In this document: positions 51,366 through 60,725 of the stretch, in pieces
Layout of the letters: each line of letters begins with the position of its first letter
How positions within the stretch are numbered: the stretch's first letter is position 1
DNA from: Pseudomonas cichorii
GTDB lineage: Bacteria > Pseudomonadota > Gammaproteobacteria > Pseudomonadales > Pseudomonadaceae
Assembly (NCBI RefSeq): GCF_015471405.1
Contig: NZ_BLVZ01000021.1
Span: 1 to 64,000, forward strand
DNA: 64,000 nt
Direction of reading: 5' to 3'
Translations under genes and position numbers: made by a program
Notes under the pieces: generated by a model
Seen by the model: the letters and a program-made list of their open reading frames with translations, nothing else
Database searches by the model: none
Told to the model about the DNA's origin: nothing

Positions 51366-52781
51366 AGCCAGGGCGGTCAAACGCAAGGCCAGTGCCTTGG
51401 CCTGGATCGCCACGTCAGTGACCGCAGTACTTTCCCACCACATGCCCCGCAACGGCGGGCCCATGGCAAACAGACGCGGTGAAAAATGCCCTTGGGCATC
51501 ACACACCGCGCCATCGGTATCGGCAGCAATCCCCAACGCCAGCGGCCCCGGCTGAATCAAGCCACGGGCCAGCAATTGCCGTGGCAAGGGACGGTCGACC
51601 CGACGCCAGTCGTATTCGATCCCGGTGGAGTTGATCAGGGCATCTCCCGACACCAGCGATGACTGGTCCTGGCCGCGGCGCCGGACCTGAATCTGTACCT
51701 GACCCGAAGGCTGGGTCTGCACGCCTTGCAGCGAAGCAGCCTCAATGGTCAATCGTCCCTGATGCACCAATTCAGCCAACAAGGCCGCACTCGGCGGCGG
51801 CGAGCGATGGTGATGGCTTTCCCACCATGGCCGCACATGCCTGACGAACTGCCGACGCTGGCGATCACTGGCCTGATTCCACAACCTGCCGATATTGGCA
51901 CGCACTGTATCCAGCGGTGCCTGCCAGTCGATACCGCTTTCGATGGCCAGCTCACACTGCTCACGCACCTTGCGCAGCAACTGCCGGGTACTGCGAATGC
52001 TGTGATCCTGACCGAGAAAGTCTGGCCACTCCGGTGGCTGGCGACGCACATGGGGCAACAGGCCGTGGCGGGAAAACACCTTGATCGGGCCGCGATGCCC
52101 GGCCTGCTGCAAGGACACCAGCGCATCGACCATGGTGAGCCCGGAACCGATGATCAACACCGTGGCCTGAGGATCGAGCTGGCGCATGGTCTCGACATTC
52201 CATGGATCAAGCCCTGCAGCATTCAAACCACTGGACTGGCGTTGTGGCGTGCGCGCAGCGGCGTACATGCCCGTGGCCAGAACCGCATGACGGGCCTTCA
52301 ACCCGCTTCCATCGGCCAGTGTGACGCTCACGCCCGACTCGTCTGTGAGCAGGTCGACCACTTCCCCGCGTATATGCTCGACACTGGAACCCTGGCCCTG
52401 GCCGATCACCTGAGCCTCTCGCAATCGTTGCTGTACATACAACCCGAACACACCTCGCGGCGGAAACAGCACCGGCACCGGAACCGACTGCTGCTGCGCC
52501 TCAGGCCAGCCGCCATCGGCCAGGTATTGCGTCAGCCACTGGGTCAGGTCGTCAGGATTATCGGGGTCGGCACTCATGCGGGCAGCGTTGCCATTGAGGG
52601 TATGCCCGGGCTCGGTGGCGCTGTAGGCCTCTCCCCTGCCCAGTTCGGTTCGAGGCTCGACGATCAGGATGCGCCGCATGCCGGGCTGACGCAGCAACTG
52701 GACCGCCAGCATGCTGCCACTCAAGCCTCCACCGATAATCAGGACATCGGCTATTGCAGGCTGGGTCTTGTCATCGCGCAT
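51354..52781 (-). CDS. FAD/NAD(P)-binding oxidoreductase-like protein (COG4529 type)
   Basis: A 475-residue flavoprotein. The N-terminal dinucleotide-binding motif is DVLIIGGGLSGSMLAVQLL with the acidic end IVEPRTELGRGEAYS, followed by GHTLNGNAARMSADPDNPDDLTQWL. A second nucleotide-binding region TVLIIGSGLTMVDALVSL (about 210-227) precedes VFSRHGLLP. This pattern is the Pfam NAD_binding_9 group, related to but distinct from flavin monooxygenases. Substrate unknown. It may be involved in sulfur or amine metabolism by neighbourhood, but the coding direction is opposite to ssuD-sfnR. Confidence 0.85.
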   Translation of the reverse strand: MRDDKTQPAIADVLIIGGGLSGSMLAVQLLRQPGMRRILIVEPRTELGRGEAYSATEPGHTLNGNAARMSADPDNPDDLTQWLTQYLADGGWPEAQQQSVPVPVLFPPRGVFGLYVQQRLREAQVIGQGQGSSVEHIRGEVVDLLTDESGVSVTLADGSGLKARHAVLATGMYAAARTPQRQSSGLNAAGLDPWNVETMRQLDPQATVLIIGSGLTMVDALVSLQQAGHRGPIKVFSRHGLLPHVRRQPPEWPDFLGQDHSIRSTRQLLRKVREQCELAIESGIDWQAPLDTVRANIGRLWNQASDRQRRQFVRHVRPWWESHHHRSPPPSAALLAELVHQGRLTIEAASLQGVQTQPSGQVQIQVRRRGQDQSSLVSGDALINSTGIEYDWRRVDRPLPRQLLARGLIQPGPLALGIAADTDGAVCDAQGHFSPRLFAMGPPLRGMWWESTAVTDVAIQAKALALRLTALASDR

Positions 52782-52818
52782 CGAACATTGCCTCGGGCTG
52801 GTTGTATGAGGTCTGGAT

Positions 52819-53400
52819 TTACAACACTACATTGCGAACAAAACGCAGGGTGACTTCACCCTCGTTACGATAACTGTGGGGCTGATTGCTGGGGAACATG
52901 AAGAACTCACCGGGCCCCACCTGATGCTGCCTGTCAGGCTCGGCAAAGCCAATGGTCAGATGCCCTTGCACGACATAGACCTGCTCGCTCCAACCTTCAG
53001 GGTCAGCCTCCGATGCGTAGATATCGCCGGGTGCCAGGCTGAACTCCCATAGCTCGACCTCACGCCGGGCAAGCGCCTTGGCCAATAACACCGCCTTGCT
53101 GCCGGGCAGGGTTCCGGCCCAGGCCAGTTCGTTGATACGGCTGTGATCCGCCAGCTCGGGAGCCTGGATCAAGTCACTGAACGCGACCTCCAATGCCTCG
53201 GCCACACGGTCCAGAGTCGCAAGGCTGACGTTTTTCTCACCCGCCTCGATAGCCACCAGCATGCGGCGACTGACGCCGGACTTTTCCGCCAGAGCGCTCT
53301 GACTCAGCCCTGCCGTATTTCGCAGGCGGCGAACATTGTGGCTGACATGCTGCAGCACGGGCGCACGTTGGGAGTTTTCTTTGTGCATGATATTGCTCAT
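52819..53400 (-). CDS. XRE-family regulator with C-terminal cupin domain
   Basis: A 193-residue regulator. An N-terminal Xre helix-turn-helix (NVRRLRNTAGLSQSALAEKSGVSRRMLVAIEAGEKNVSLATLDRVAEAL, about residues 19-68) is joined to a small-molecule-sensing cupin domain (about 115-190: EFSLAPGDIYASEADPEGWSEQVYVVQGHLTIG, FFMFPSNQPHSYRNEGE). The start at 53400 has AAAGGG upstream; the longer frame to 53472 lies in the divergent promoter region. It is divergent from the EamA exporter with a 95-bp gap and is probably its regulator. Confidence 0.9.
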   Translation of the reverse strand: MSNIMHKENSQRAPVLQHVSHNVRRLRNTAGLSQSALAEKSGVSRRMLVAIEAGEKNVSLATLDRVAEALEVAFSDLIQAPELADHSRINELAWAGTLPGSKAVLLAKALARREVELWEFSLAPGDIYASEADPEGWSEQVYVVQGHLTIGFAEPDRQHQVGPGEFFMFPSNQPHSYRNEGEVTLRFVRNVVL

Positions 53401-53495
53401 TCGGACCCTTTGCGCATTATACTGCCCATCTTTTTGCGACGCATTGTGTGTCGCGTACCCCATAGCATGCAAGGCCTCAAGGCCTGGAAACCGTC

Positions 53496-54422
53496 ATGAA
53501 CACCATTAGCCGCATACCGCGCGTCAGCAAAGCAGAAGCGGTATTGATCCTGATTACTGTCCTGTGGGGCGGCACATTCCTGATGGTCCAGCATGCGCTC
53601 ACCGTCAGCGGCCCGATGTTTTTCGTGGGGCTGCGCTTTGCTGCGGCGGCCGCCATCGTAGCGCTGTTCTCCATGAAAATAATGCGCGACCTGACCTTGC
53701 TTGAACTCAAGGCAGGCGTGTTCATCGGCACATCGATCATGCTCGGCTACGGGTTACAGACCATCGGCCTGCAGACCATTCCCAGCAGCCAGTCGGCATT
53801 CATCACCGCATTGTATGTCCCCTGCGTGCCGTTACTGCAATGGCTGATACTCGGACGCCGCCCCGGCCTGATGCCCAGCCTGGGAATAGCCCTGGCCTTT
53901 ACCGGGCTGATCTTGCTGTCGGGGCCGGAAGGCGCATCGCTGCAATTCAGTCCCGGCGAGGTTGCGACCATCATCAGCGCTGTGGCGATTTCTGCCGAGA
54001 TCATCCTGATCGGTGCCTATGCCGGCAAGGTCGATGTGCGACGGGTCACCGTCGTGCAACTGGCAACCGCCTCGATACTGGCATTCCTGATGATCGTCCC
54101 TACCGGCGAAAACCTGCCGGGCTTCTCCTGGCTACTGGTCATCAGCGCCGTAGGCCTGGGTGCGATGAGCGCAATCATTCAGGTTGCCATGAACTGGGCA
54201 CAGAAAAGCGTCTCCCCGACCCGCGCCACCGTGATCTACGCCGGCGAACCGGTCTGGGCCGGCATTGCCGGACGGTTGGCGGGCGAACGTTTGCCGGGTA
54301 TCGCATTGCTGGGCGCGGCACTGATCGTGGCTGGCGTGATCGTCAGTGAAATGAAAGCGCGGGCCAAGGTTCAGGAGCAGGAAGTGGATCAGGAAGAAGG
54401 CGTACGGAAGCTGGATCAATAA
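53496..54422 (+). CDS. EamA/DMT-family transporter
   Basis: A 308-residue inner-membrane protein with ten predicted helices in two EamA repeats: ITVLWGGTFLMVQHALTVSGPMFFVGLRF, LQTIPSSQSAFITALYVPCVPLLQWLI, and in the second repeat VISAVGLGAMSAIIQVAMNWAQKSVSPTRATVIYAGEPVWAGIAGRLAGERL. It ends in a charged cytoplasmic tail. It exports an unknown metabolite, possibly an amino acid. Divergent from the XRE-cupin gene, which likely controls it. Confidence 0.9.
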   Translation: MNTISRIPRVSKAEAVLILITVLWGGTFLMVQHALTVSGPMFFVGLRFAAAAAIVALFSMKIMRDLTLLELKAGVFIGTSIMLGYGLQTIGLQTIPSSQSAFITALYVPCVPLLQWLILGRRPGLMPSLGIALAFTGLILLSGPEGASLQFSPGEVATIISAVAISAEIILIGAYAGKVDVRRVTVVQLATASILAFLMIVPTGENLPGFSWLLVISAVGLGAMSAIIQVAMNWAQKSVSPTRATVIYAGEPVWAGIAGRLAGERLPGIALLGAALIVAGVIVSEMKARAKVQEQEVDQEEGVRKLDQ

Positions 54423-54557
54423 CCTCCGATTCCACGCCCTGTCAGGCTCTCAGGTTTAAAACAGACACTTCTTGTAGGAAATTCCCGTAACCATGGGTTT
54501 GGAGATGCGACGTCTGGCACGTATGATGCTTGACATTTCCCTGCAGATTAGAAGCCT

Positions 54558-57500
54558 ATGTCTCTGATAGTTCTACTGCTTCTGCCTTTCATCGGCAGCT
54601 GTCTGGCGGCTTTTTTGCCGCACAACGCACGCAACGCTGAATCCCTGCTCGCTGGCGTGATCGCCCTGATCGGTGCCGTGCAGGTTGCGTTGTGGTTCCC
54701 GCAGATCGCCGACGGCGGTGTGATTCGTGAAGAATATTTCTGGCTGCCCAGCCTGGGACTGAATTTCGTCCTGCGCATGGACGGGTTTGCCTGGATGTTT
54801 TCAATGATGGTGCTGGGCATTGGCACGCTGGTGTCTTTGTATGCGCGCTATTACATGTCACCGGACGATCCTGTTCCGCGCTTTTTTGCGTTTTTCCTGG
54901 CCTTCATGGGGGCGATGCTCGGGCTGGTGATCTCCGGCAACCTGATCCAGATCGTGTTTTTCTGGGAACTGACCAGCGTCTTTTCCTTCTTGTTGATCGG
55001 CTACTGGCACCACCGTACCGACGCCCGACGCGGGGCCTATATGGCACTGATGGTCACGGGTGCCGGCGGGCTGGCGTTGCTGGTCGGTGTCCTGATGCTG
55101 GGCCATGTGGTGGGCAGTTATGATCTGGACCGCGTGCTGGCCTCCGGCGACGCGATCCGTGCTCATGCGCTGTACCCGGTGCTATTGACCCTGATCCTGA
55201 TCGGCGCGCTGAGCAAAAGCGCGCAGTTTCCGTTCCATTTCTGGCTGCCCCACGCCATGGCGGCACCGACGCCGGTCTCGGCTTATCTGCACTCGGCAAC
55301 CATGGTCAAGGCCGGGGTGTTTCTGCTTGCCCGCCTGTGGCCTTCTTTGTCCGGCACCGAACAGTGGTTCTGGATCGTCAGCGGGGCCGGGGCCTGCACT
55401 CTGGTCCTCGGGGCCTACGCGGCGATTTTCCAGAATGACCTGAAAGGTCTGCTGGCCTACTCGACCATCAGCCATCTGGGCCTGATCACCTTGCTGCTGG
55501 GCCTCAATAGCCCGCTGGCGGCTGTCGCGGCGGTGTTCCACATCCTCAACCACGCCACCTTCAAGGCCTCATTGTTCATGGCCGCGGGGATCATCGACCA
55601 TGAAAGCGGGACACGGGATATCCGGCGCCTCAGCGGGCTGATCAAGCTGATTCCCTACACCGCGACCCTGGCCATGGTGGCCAGTGCCTCCATGGCCGGA
55701 GTGCCGCTGCTCAACGGCTTCCTGTCCAAGGAAATGTTCTTTGCCGAAACCGTGTTCATTTCCGCCACAGCCTGGGTGGAAATGGCGCTGCCAATCGTCG
55801 CCACGCTTGCCGGGACCTTCAGCGTCGCCTATTCCCTGCGCTTTACGGTCGATGTGTTTTTCGGCCCGGCGGCAAAAGACCTTCCCCTGCTGCCCCACGA
55901 ACCGCCTCGCTGGATGCGCGCACCGGTGGAGCTGCTGGTGATGACCTGTCTGGTGGTCGGTATTTTCCCGGCCCAATCGGTTGCGCCCCTGCTGGCTGCT
56001 GCCGCTCAACCGGTGGTGGGCGGTACGCTGCCCGAGTACAGCCTGGCGATCTGGCACGGCTGGAACGCACCAATGATCATGAGCCTGATCGCCATGGCCG
56101 GAGGGATTATCCTGTATCTACTGCTGCGCAAGTCGTTCCGCCAGGAACGCTTTGTCGGCCCGCCACTGGTATCGCGCCTCAACGGCAAGCTGTTTTTCGA
56201 GCGCTGCCAGGTGATTCTGATGCATTGGGCTCGCCGTTTTGAGCGTCAGGTCAGCACCCGTCGCTTGCAGCCCCAATTGTTCCTGCTGGTCCTGACGGCG
56301 GCCGTGTTTGGCTTTATCCCGATGTATTTCAGCGGCCTGACCTGGGGCGATCGGCCGAAGATTCCGGGCTCCGGAGTGTTTGTCACGTTATGGCTGATCG
56401 CGATTGCCTGCGCCCTCGGGGCCGCATGGCAAGGCAAGTATCACCGTCTGGCCGCCTTGATCATGGTCAGCGTGTGCGGCCTGATGACCTGTATCACCTT
56501 TGTCTGGTTCTCGGCCCCGGATCTGGCGCTGACCCAGCTTGTGGTCGAAGTGGTCACCACCGTGCTGATCCTGCTGGGTCTGCGCTGGCTGCCACGACGT
56601 AACGAAGATGTTGCTCCACCCGTCAGCACGCGCCTCAGCGCCCGCACCCGGCGCATTCGTGACTTGACGCTGTCCGCGCTGGTGGGTGTCGGCATGGCCT
56701 TGCTGTCCTATGCCATGCTGACCCGCCAGACGCCCAACACGATTTCTTCGTTCTACCTCAGCCGGGCCTTGCCCGAAGGTGGCGGCACCAACGTGGTCAA
56801 CGTGATGCTGGTGGACTTCCGGGGCTTCGACACCTTCGGCGAGATCACGGTTCTGGCTGCCGTGGCCCTGACGGTATTCGCCTTGCTGCGTCGCTTCCGT
56901 CCGCCGAAGGAAAGTATCGCCCTGCCCGCCCAGCAGCGTCTGCTGGCCCGCGATGTGGTCACGGATCTGATCAACCCGCGCAGCGCGAGCGATACAGCCC
57001 TGGGTTTCATGATGGTGCCTGCGGTGCTGGTGCGTCTGTTGCTGCCTGTCGCGTTCATGGTCTCGATGTACTTGTTCATGCGCGGTCACAACCAGCCGGG
57101 CGGCGGATTCGTCGCCGGTCTGGTGATGTCGGTGGCGTTCATCCTGCAATACATGGTTGCCGGAACCCAGTGGGTCGAGGCTCAGATGAGTCTGCGCCCT
57201 CTGCGCTGGATGGGCACAGGCCTGCTGTGCGCCATCACTACCGGGCTGGTTTCCATGGCGCTGGGTTATCCGTTCATGACCACCCATACCGCCCACCTGG
57301 ACTTGCCGATACTGGGTGATATCCATTTCGCCAGCGCCTTGTTCTTCGATGTAGGCGTCTATGCCGTCGTAGTGGGTTCGACCCTGCTGATCCTCACCGC
57401 TCTGGCTCACCAGTCGGTGCGCAGCCATCGGCCGACTCAATTGCCGAAACCGATTGCCAGCCCTGCTGGCGAATCCGCGACTACACAAGGAGCCGTCTGA
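54558..57500 (+). CDS. mrpA: monovalent cation/proton antiporter subunit A (MrpA with fused MrpB-like part)
   Basis: A 980-residue membrane protein, the largest subunit of the Mrp/Sha/Pha Na+(K+)/H+ antiporter. The first 480 residues are the NuoL-like proton channel (FFWELTSVFSFLLIGYWHHR, FPFHFWLPHAMAAPTPVSAYLHSATMVKAGVFLLARL). The C-terminal part carries the MrpA-specific region and an MrpB-like domain (RLLLPVAFMVSMYLFMRGHNQPGGGFVAGLVMSVAFILQYM). That explains the absence of a separate mrpB, as is usual in pseudomonads. No clear Shine-Dalgarno sequence precedes the start. It begins a six-gene unit joined by 1-4-base overlaps, used for sodium, pH and osmotic homeostasis. Confidence 0.95.
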   Translation: MSLIVLLLLPFIGSCLAAFLPHNARNAESLLAGVIALIGAVQVALWFPQIADGGVIREEYFWLPSLGLNFVLRMDGFAWMFSMMVLGIGTLVSLYARYYMSPDDPVPRFFAFFLAFMGAMLGLVISGNLIQIVFFWELTSVFSFLLIGYWHHRTDARRGAYMALMVTGAGGLALLVGVLMLGHVVGSYDLDRVLASGDAIRAHALYPVLLTLILIGALSKSAQFPFHFWLPHAMAAPTPVSAYLHSATMVKAGVFLLARLWPSLSGTEQWFWIVSGAGACTLVLGAYAAIFQNDLKGLLAYSTISHLGLITLLLGLNSPLAAVAAVFHILNHATFKASLFMAAGIIDHESGTRDIRRLSGLIKLIPYTATLAMVASASMAGVPLLNGFLSKEMFFAETVFISATAWVEMALPIVATLAGTFSVAYSLRFTVDVFFGPAAKDLPLLPHEPPRWMRAPVELLVMTCLVVGIFPAQSVAPLLAAAAQPVVGGTLPEYSLAIWHGWNAPMIMSLIAMAGGIILYLLLRKSFRQERFVGPPLVSRLNGKLFFERCQVILMHWARRFERQVSTRRLQPQLFLLVLTAAVFGFIPMYFSGLTWGDRPKIPGSGVFVTLWLIAIACALGAAWQGKYHRLAALIMVSVCGLMTCITFVWFSAPDLALTQLVVEVVTTVLILLGLRWLPRRNEDVAPPVSTRLSARTRRIRDLTLSALVGVGMALLSYAMLTRQTPNTISSFYLSRALPEGGGTNVVNVMLVDFRGFDTFGEITVLAAVALTVFALLRRFRPPKESIALPAQQRLLARDVVTDLINPRSASDTALGFMMVPAVLVRLLLPVAFMVSMYLFMRGHNQPGGGFVAGLVMSVAFILQYMVAGTQWVEAQMSLRPLRWMGTGLLCAITTGLVSMALGYPFMTTHTAHLDLPILGDIHFASALFFDVGVYAVVVGSTLLILTALAHQSVRSHRPTQLPKPIASPAGESATTQGAV

Positions 57501-57844
57501 TGGAAGAAGTCATCGCAGTCGCCATTGGCGTTCTCGCTGCATCCGGTGTCTGGCTGATCCTGCGCCCGCGTACCTTCCAGGTGGTGATGGGGTTGTGCCT
57601 GCTGTCCTATGGCGTAAACCTGTTCATTTTCAGCATGGGCAGCCTGTTCATCGGAAAGGAGCCCATCATCAAGGACGGCATCCCTCAGGATCTGCTCAAT
57701 TACACCGACCCCTTGCCTCAGGCACTGGTACTGACCGCAATCGTCATCAGCTTTGCCATGACCGCGCTGTTTCTGGTCGTGCTGCTGGCGTCCCGCGGGC
57801 TGACCGGGACTGACCATGTGGATGGCAGGGAGCCCAAGGCATGA
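57500..57844 (+). CDS. mrpC: Mrp antiporter subunit C (NuoK-like)
   Basis: A 114-residue protein with three membrane helices, homologous to NuoK. Conserved segments are TFQVVMGLCLLSYGVNLFIFSMGSLFIG and DPLPQALVLTAIVISFAMTALFLVVLL. It shares one base with the mrpA stop (TGATGG) and overlaps mrpD by four bases, which should keep subunits in balance. Part of the membrane arm of the antiporter. Confidence 0.94.
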   Translation: MEEVIAVAIGVLAASGVWLILRPRTFQVVMGLCLLSYGVNLFIFSMGSLFIGKEPIIKDGIPQDLLNYTDPLPQALVLTAIVISFAMTALFLVVLLASRGLTGTDHVDGREPKA

Positions 57845-59526
57845 ACTGGATGAACCAACTGATCGTTGCCCCCATCCTGCTGCCACTGATGACCGCCGGG
57901 CTGATGCTCTGGCTGGGCGAGAAGCACCGGCCACTCAAGGGCCGTATCAACCTGCTGTCGAGCATGCTGGGGCTGGGGATTTCCATCACCTTGCTGTTGT
58001 GGGTCCAGCAGAGCGGCACCATGGGTTCGATCGGGGTTTACCTGCCGGGCAACTGGGAGGTGCCGTTCGGTATCGTGCTGGTGGTGGATCACCTGTCGGC
58101 AATGATGCTGGTGCTGACCGGCATCATTGCCGTGTGTGCCTTGCTGTTCGCGCTGGCACGCTGGGACCGGGCAGGAGCCAGTTTCCACGCCTTGTTCCAG
58201 ATTCAGTTGATGGGCCTGTATGGCGCCTTCCTGACGGCGGATCTGTTCAACCTGTTCGTGTTCTTCGAGGTGCTGCTGGCGGCGTCCTATGGTTTGATGC
58301 TGCACGGTTCCGGACGCGCACGGGTGTCGGCGGGCCTGCATTACATCTCGATCAACCTGCTGGCCTCGTCGCTGTTCCTGATTGGCGCCGCACTGATCTA
58401 CGGCGTGACCGGCACCCTGAATCTGGCGGATCTGGCGATCAAGATCCCGCAGGTGCCGGAATCCGACCTTGGCCTGCTGCATGCCGGCGCGGCAATCCTG
58501 GCCACCGCCTTCCTGGCCAAGGCCGGCATGTGGCCACTGAACTTCTGGCTGGTGCCTGCCTACTCGGCGGCCAGTGCGCCGGTTGCGGCCATGTTCGCAA
58601 TCATGACCAAGGTCGGCATCTACACCCTGCTGCGCCTGTGGACGCTGCTGTTTTCCGAACAGGCCGGGCCTTCGGCATTCTTCGGCGGTGACTGGCTGAT
58701 CTACGGCGGCATTGCAACCATCGTCACCGCAGCAGTGGCAATCATCGCCGCCCAACGCCTGGAGCGTATGGCCAGCCTGAGCATTCTGGTTTCGGCCGGC
58801 ATCCTGCTCGCAGCCATCGGCTTCGCCCAGCCCAGCCTGACGGCTGGCGCGCTGTTCTATCTGGTCAGCTCGACCCTGGCGCTGAGTGCGATGTTCCTGC
58901 TGGGTGAACTGATCGAGCGCTCGCGTTCATCCAATGAAATCGCGCTTGAGGATGATGCAGACCAGTTGCCACGCAATATGGAATCGCTGAACCCGCCGCG
59001 GGGCACCAATCTGGATGACGAACAGAAAGCCGTGGTCGGCCAGGTCATCCCCATGACCATGGCCTTTCTGGGCCTGAGCTTCGTGGCCTGCGCTCTGCTG
59101 ATTATCGGCATGCCGCCACTTTCGGGTTTCATCGGCAAGCTGACCCTGCTCAGCGCCCTGCTCAATCCATTGGGGCTGGATGTGGCAAAGGACGAGGCGA
59201 TATCCACTCAAAGCTGGATATTCATCAGCTTGCTGATCTTCTCGGGCCTGGCTTCGCTGATTGCCTTTTCCCGCCTCGGCATCCAGCGTTTCTGGACTCC
59301 GCTGGAAACTCCTTCGCCCTTGCTGCGCCGCAATGAATGCCTGCCCATCGTGATTCTGCTGGGCCTGTGCATTGCGTTGACGATCAAGGCTGAACCACTG
59401 CTGCGCTATACACAGGACACAGCAGCGGCCCTGCATAATCCCACGCAGTATGTGCAATCGGTCATGGCGACACGTCCGGTACCAGGCCCGGTCAGCACAC
59501 AAGCCGTCTCGCAGGTGCAACCATGA
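57841..59526 (+). CDS. mrpD: Mrp antiporter subunit D (NuoN/NuoM-like)
   Basis: A 561-residue membrane protein with about 14 helices, homologous to the antiporter-like complex I subunits. It contains VDHLSAMMLVLTGIIAVCALLFAL, FVFFEVLLAASYGLMLHGSGRARVSAGLHY (conserved Glu), FLAKAGMWPLNFWLVPAYSAASAPVAAMFAIMTKVGIYTLLRL (conserved Lys) and GMPPLSGFIGKLTLLSALL. Slightly longer than many MrpD proteins because of an insert near 370-400 (SRSSNEIALEDDADQLPRNME). It overlaps mrpC and mrpE by four bases each. Confidence 0.95.
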   Translation: MNWMNQLIVAPILLPLMTAGLMLWLGEKHRPLKGRINLLSSMLGLGISITLLLWVQQSGTMGSIGVYLPGNWEVPFGIVLVVDHLSAMMLVLTGIIAVCALLFALARWDRAGASFHALFQIQLMGLYGAFLTADLFNLFVFFEVLLAASYGLMLHGSGRARVSAGLHYISINLLASSLFLIGAALIYGVTGTLNLADLAIKIPQVPESDLGLLHAGAAILATAFLAKAGMWPLNFWLVPAYSAASAPVAAMFAIMTKVGIYTLLRLWTLLFSEQAGPSAFFGGDWLIYGGIATIVTAAVAIIAAQRLERMASLSILVSAGILLAAIGFAQPSLTAGALFYLVSSTLALSAMFLLGELIERSRSSNEIALEDDADQLPRNMESLNPPRGTNLDDEQKAVVGQVIPMTMAFLGLSFVACALLIIGMPPLSGFIGKLTLLSALLNPLGLDVAKDEAISTQSWIFISLLIFSGLASLIAFSRLGIQRFWTPLETPSPLLRRNECLPIVILLGLCIALTIKAEPLLRYTQDTAAALHNPTQYVQSVMATRPVPGPVSTQAVSQVQP

Positions 59527-60014
59527 CAAAGTACTTTTTCCCCGCCCCGTGGTTTTCCCTGGCGCTCTGGGTGCTGTGGCTGGTGCTGAATCTGTCGATC
59601 AGCCCCGGCACCGTGCTGCTGGGGGCCGTATTCGGGTTCCTGGCTCCGCTGCTCATGGCGCCTCTGCGACCGACTCCGGTACGCATTCGCAAACCCGGCA
59701 CGATCCTGAAGTTTTTCCTGCGGGTGGGCTACGACACAGTAATCTCGAACCTGCAGATATTCATGTCGGTCTGGAACCTGAAACGCCGCCCGCCACGCTC
59801 GGCGTTCGTCAAGGTGCCATTGGACCTGCGCGACCCCAGCGGCCTTGCCGCACTGGCGATGGTCACGACTGTGGTGCCCGGCACCGTCTGGTCGGAACTG
59901 GCGCTGGACCGCAGCATTCTGCTGATGCATGTGTTCGATCTGGAAGATGAAGCTCAATTCATCGAGCACTTCAAGACAGCTTATGAGCGTCCCTTGATGG
60001 AGATTTTCGAATGA
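59523..60014 (+). CDS. mrpE: Mrp antiporter subunit E
   Basis: A 163-residue subunit with two N-terminal membrane helices and a cytoplasmic C-terminal domain. Family segments are WFSLALWVLWLVLNLSISPGTVLLGAVFG, FLRVGYDTVISNLQIF and LAALAMVTTVVPGTVWSEL. It overlaps mrpD and mrpF by four bases each. Needed for assembly and full activity in characterised systems. Confidence 0.94.
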   Translation: MTKYFFPAPWFSLALWVLWLVLNLSISPGTVLLGAVFGFLAPLLMAPLRPTPVRIRKPGTILKFFLRVGYDTVISNLQIFMSVWNLKRRPPRSAFVKVPLDLRDPSGLAALAMVTTVVPGTVWSELALDRSILLMHVFDLEDEAQFIEHFKTAYERPLMEIFE

Positions 60015-60289
60015 CTGCACTGCTCGACAATGCCATTCTGCTCAGCCTGCTCATCTTTGCCCTGGCGATGGTGATTACCCTGATTCGTCTGTTCAGGGGG
60101 CCGTCGGCACAGGATCGCGTACTGGCTCTGGATTACCTGTACGTCATTGCCATGCTGATGATGCTGGTGCTGGGCATACGCTATGCCAGCGACACCTATT
60201 TCGAGGCAGCCCTGCTGATCGCCCTGTTCGGTTTCGTCGGCTCCTTTGCCCTGGCCAAATTCCTGTTGCGCGGAGAGGTGATCGAATGA
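60011..60289 (+). CDS. mrpF: Mrp antiporter subunit F
   Basis: A 92-residue protein with three membrane helices. The conserved segment LFRGPSAQDRVLALDYLYVIAMLMMLVLGIRY includes the family-typical D-R-V-x-A-L-D region, followed by YFEAALLIALFGFVGSFALAKFLLRGEVIE. It overlaps mrpE and mrpG by four bases each. Confidence 0.94.
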   Translation: MTALLDNAILLSLLIFALAMVITLIRLFRGPSAQDRVLALDYLYVIAMLMMLVLGIRYASDTYFEAALLIALFGFVGSFALAKFLLRGEVIE

Positions 60290-60666
60290 ATTCGCTACAG
60301 ACCCTTCCCTTCTGGGTGCAGGTCATTACCTCGTTACTGCTGGTTACCAGCAGTGTGTTCGCCTTGACCGGCGCCTTGGGCCTGTTGCGCCTGAAGACCT
60401 TTTTTCAGCGTATGCACCCACCGGCCCTGGCCTCCACGCTGGGAGCCTGGCTCGTTGCACTGGCTTCGATCATTTATTTCTCGGCACTGAAATCAGGACC
60501 GGTGATTCACGCCTGGCTGATTCCAGTCCTGCTGTCGATCACCGTGCCGGTCACCACGCTGCTGCTGGCCCGTACCGGACTGTTCCGCAAGCGCATGGCG
60601 GGGGATAACGATGTTCCGCCGGAAGTCAGTGGCGATCGTCCCGCACGAGACTCAGTGGAAAACTGA
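60286..60666 (+). CDS. mrpG: Mrp antiporter subunit G
   Basis: A 126-residue protein with three membrane helices and a hydrophilic tail. FALTGALGLLRLKTFFQRMHPPALASTLGAWL is the MrpG signature, with the R-M-H-x-P motif. Last gene of the operon; its tail (GDNDVPPEVSGDRPARDSVEN) is poorly conserved. A palindromic element follows 15 bp after the stop. Confidence 0.94.
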   Translation: MNSLQTLPFWVQVITSLLLVTSSVFALTGALGLLRLKTFFQRMHPPALASTLGAWLVALASIIYFSALKSGPVIHAWLIPVLLSITVPVTTLLLARTGLFRKRMAGDNDVPPEVSGDRPARDSVEN

Positions 60667-60680
60667 AACGCCATTGATCA

Positions 60681-60706
60681 CTTCGCGGGCGGCCCTGCTC
60701 GCGAAG
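60681..60706. repeat. REP-like hairpin after mrpG
   Basis: The arms CTTCGCG (60681-60687) and CGCGAAG (60700-60706) enclose the 12-nt loop GGCGGCCCTGCT. This matches the common TTCGCG-type Pseudomonas extragenic palindrome. It sits between the convergent ends of mrpG and the next gene and could help end both transcripts, although T-runs are lacking. Confidence 0.6.
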
Positions 60707-60725
60707 ACTCACACCCAGGCTTTCG

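Noticed and set aside
56388..57488. 366-residue antisense frame opposite mrpA
   Set aside because: His/Gln/Gly-rich shadow of membrane helices on the sense strand.
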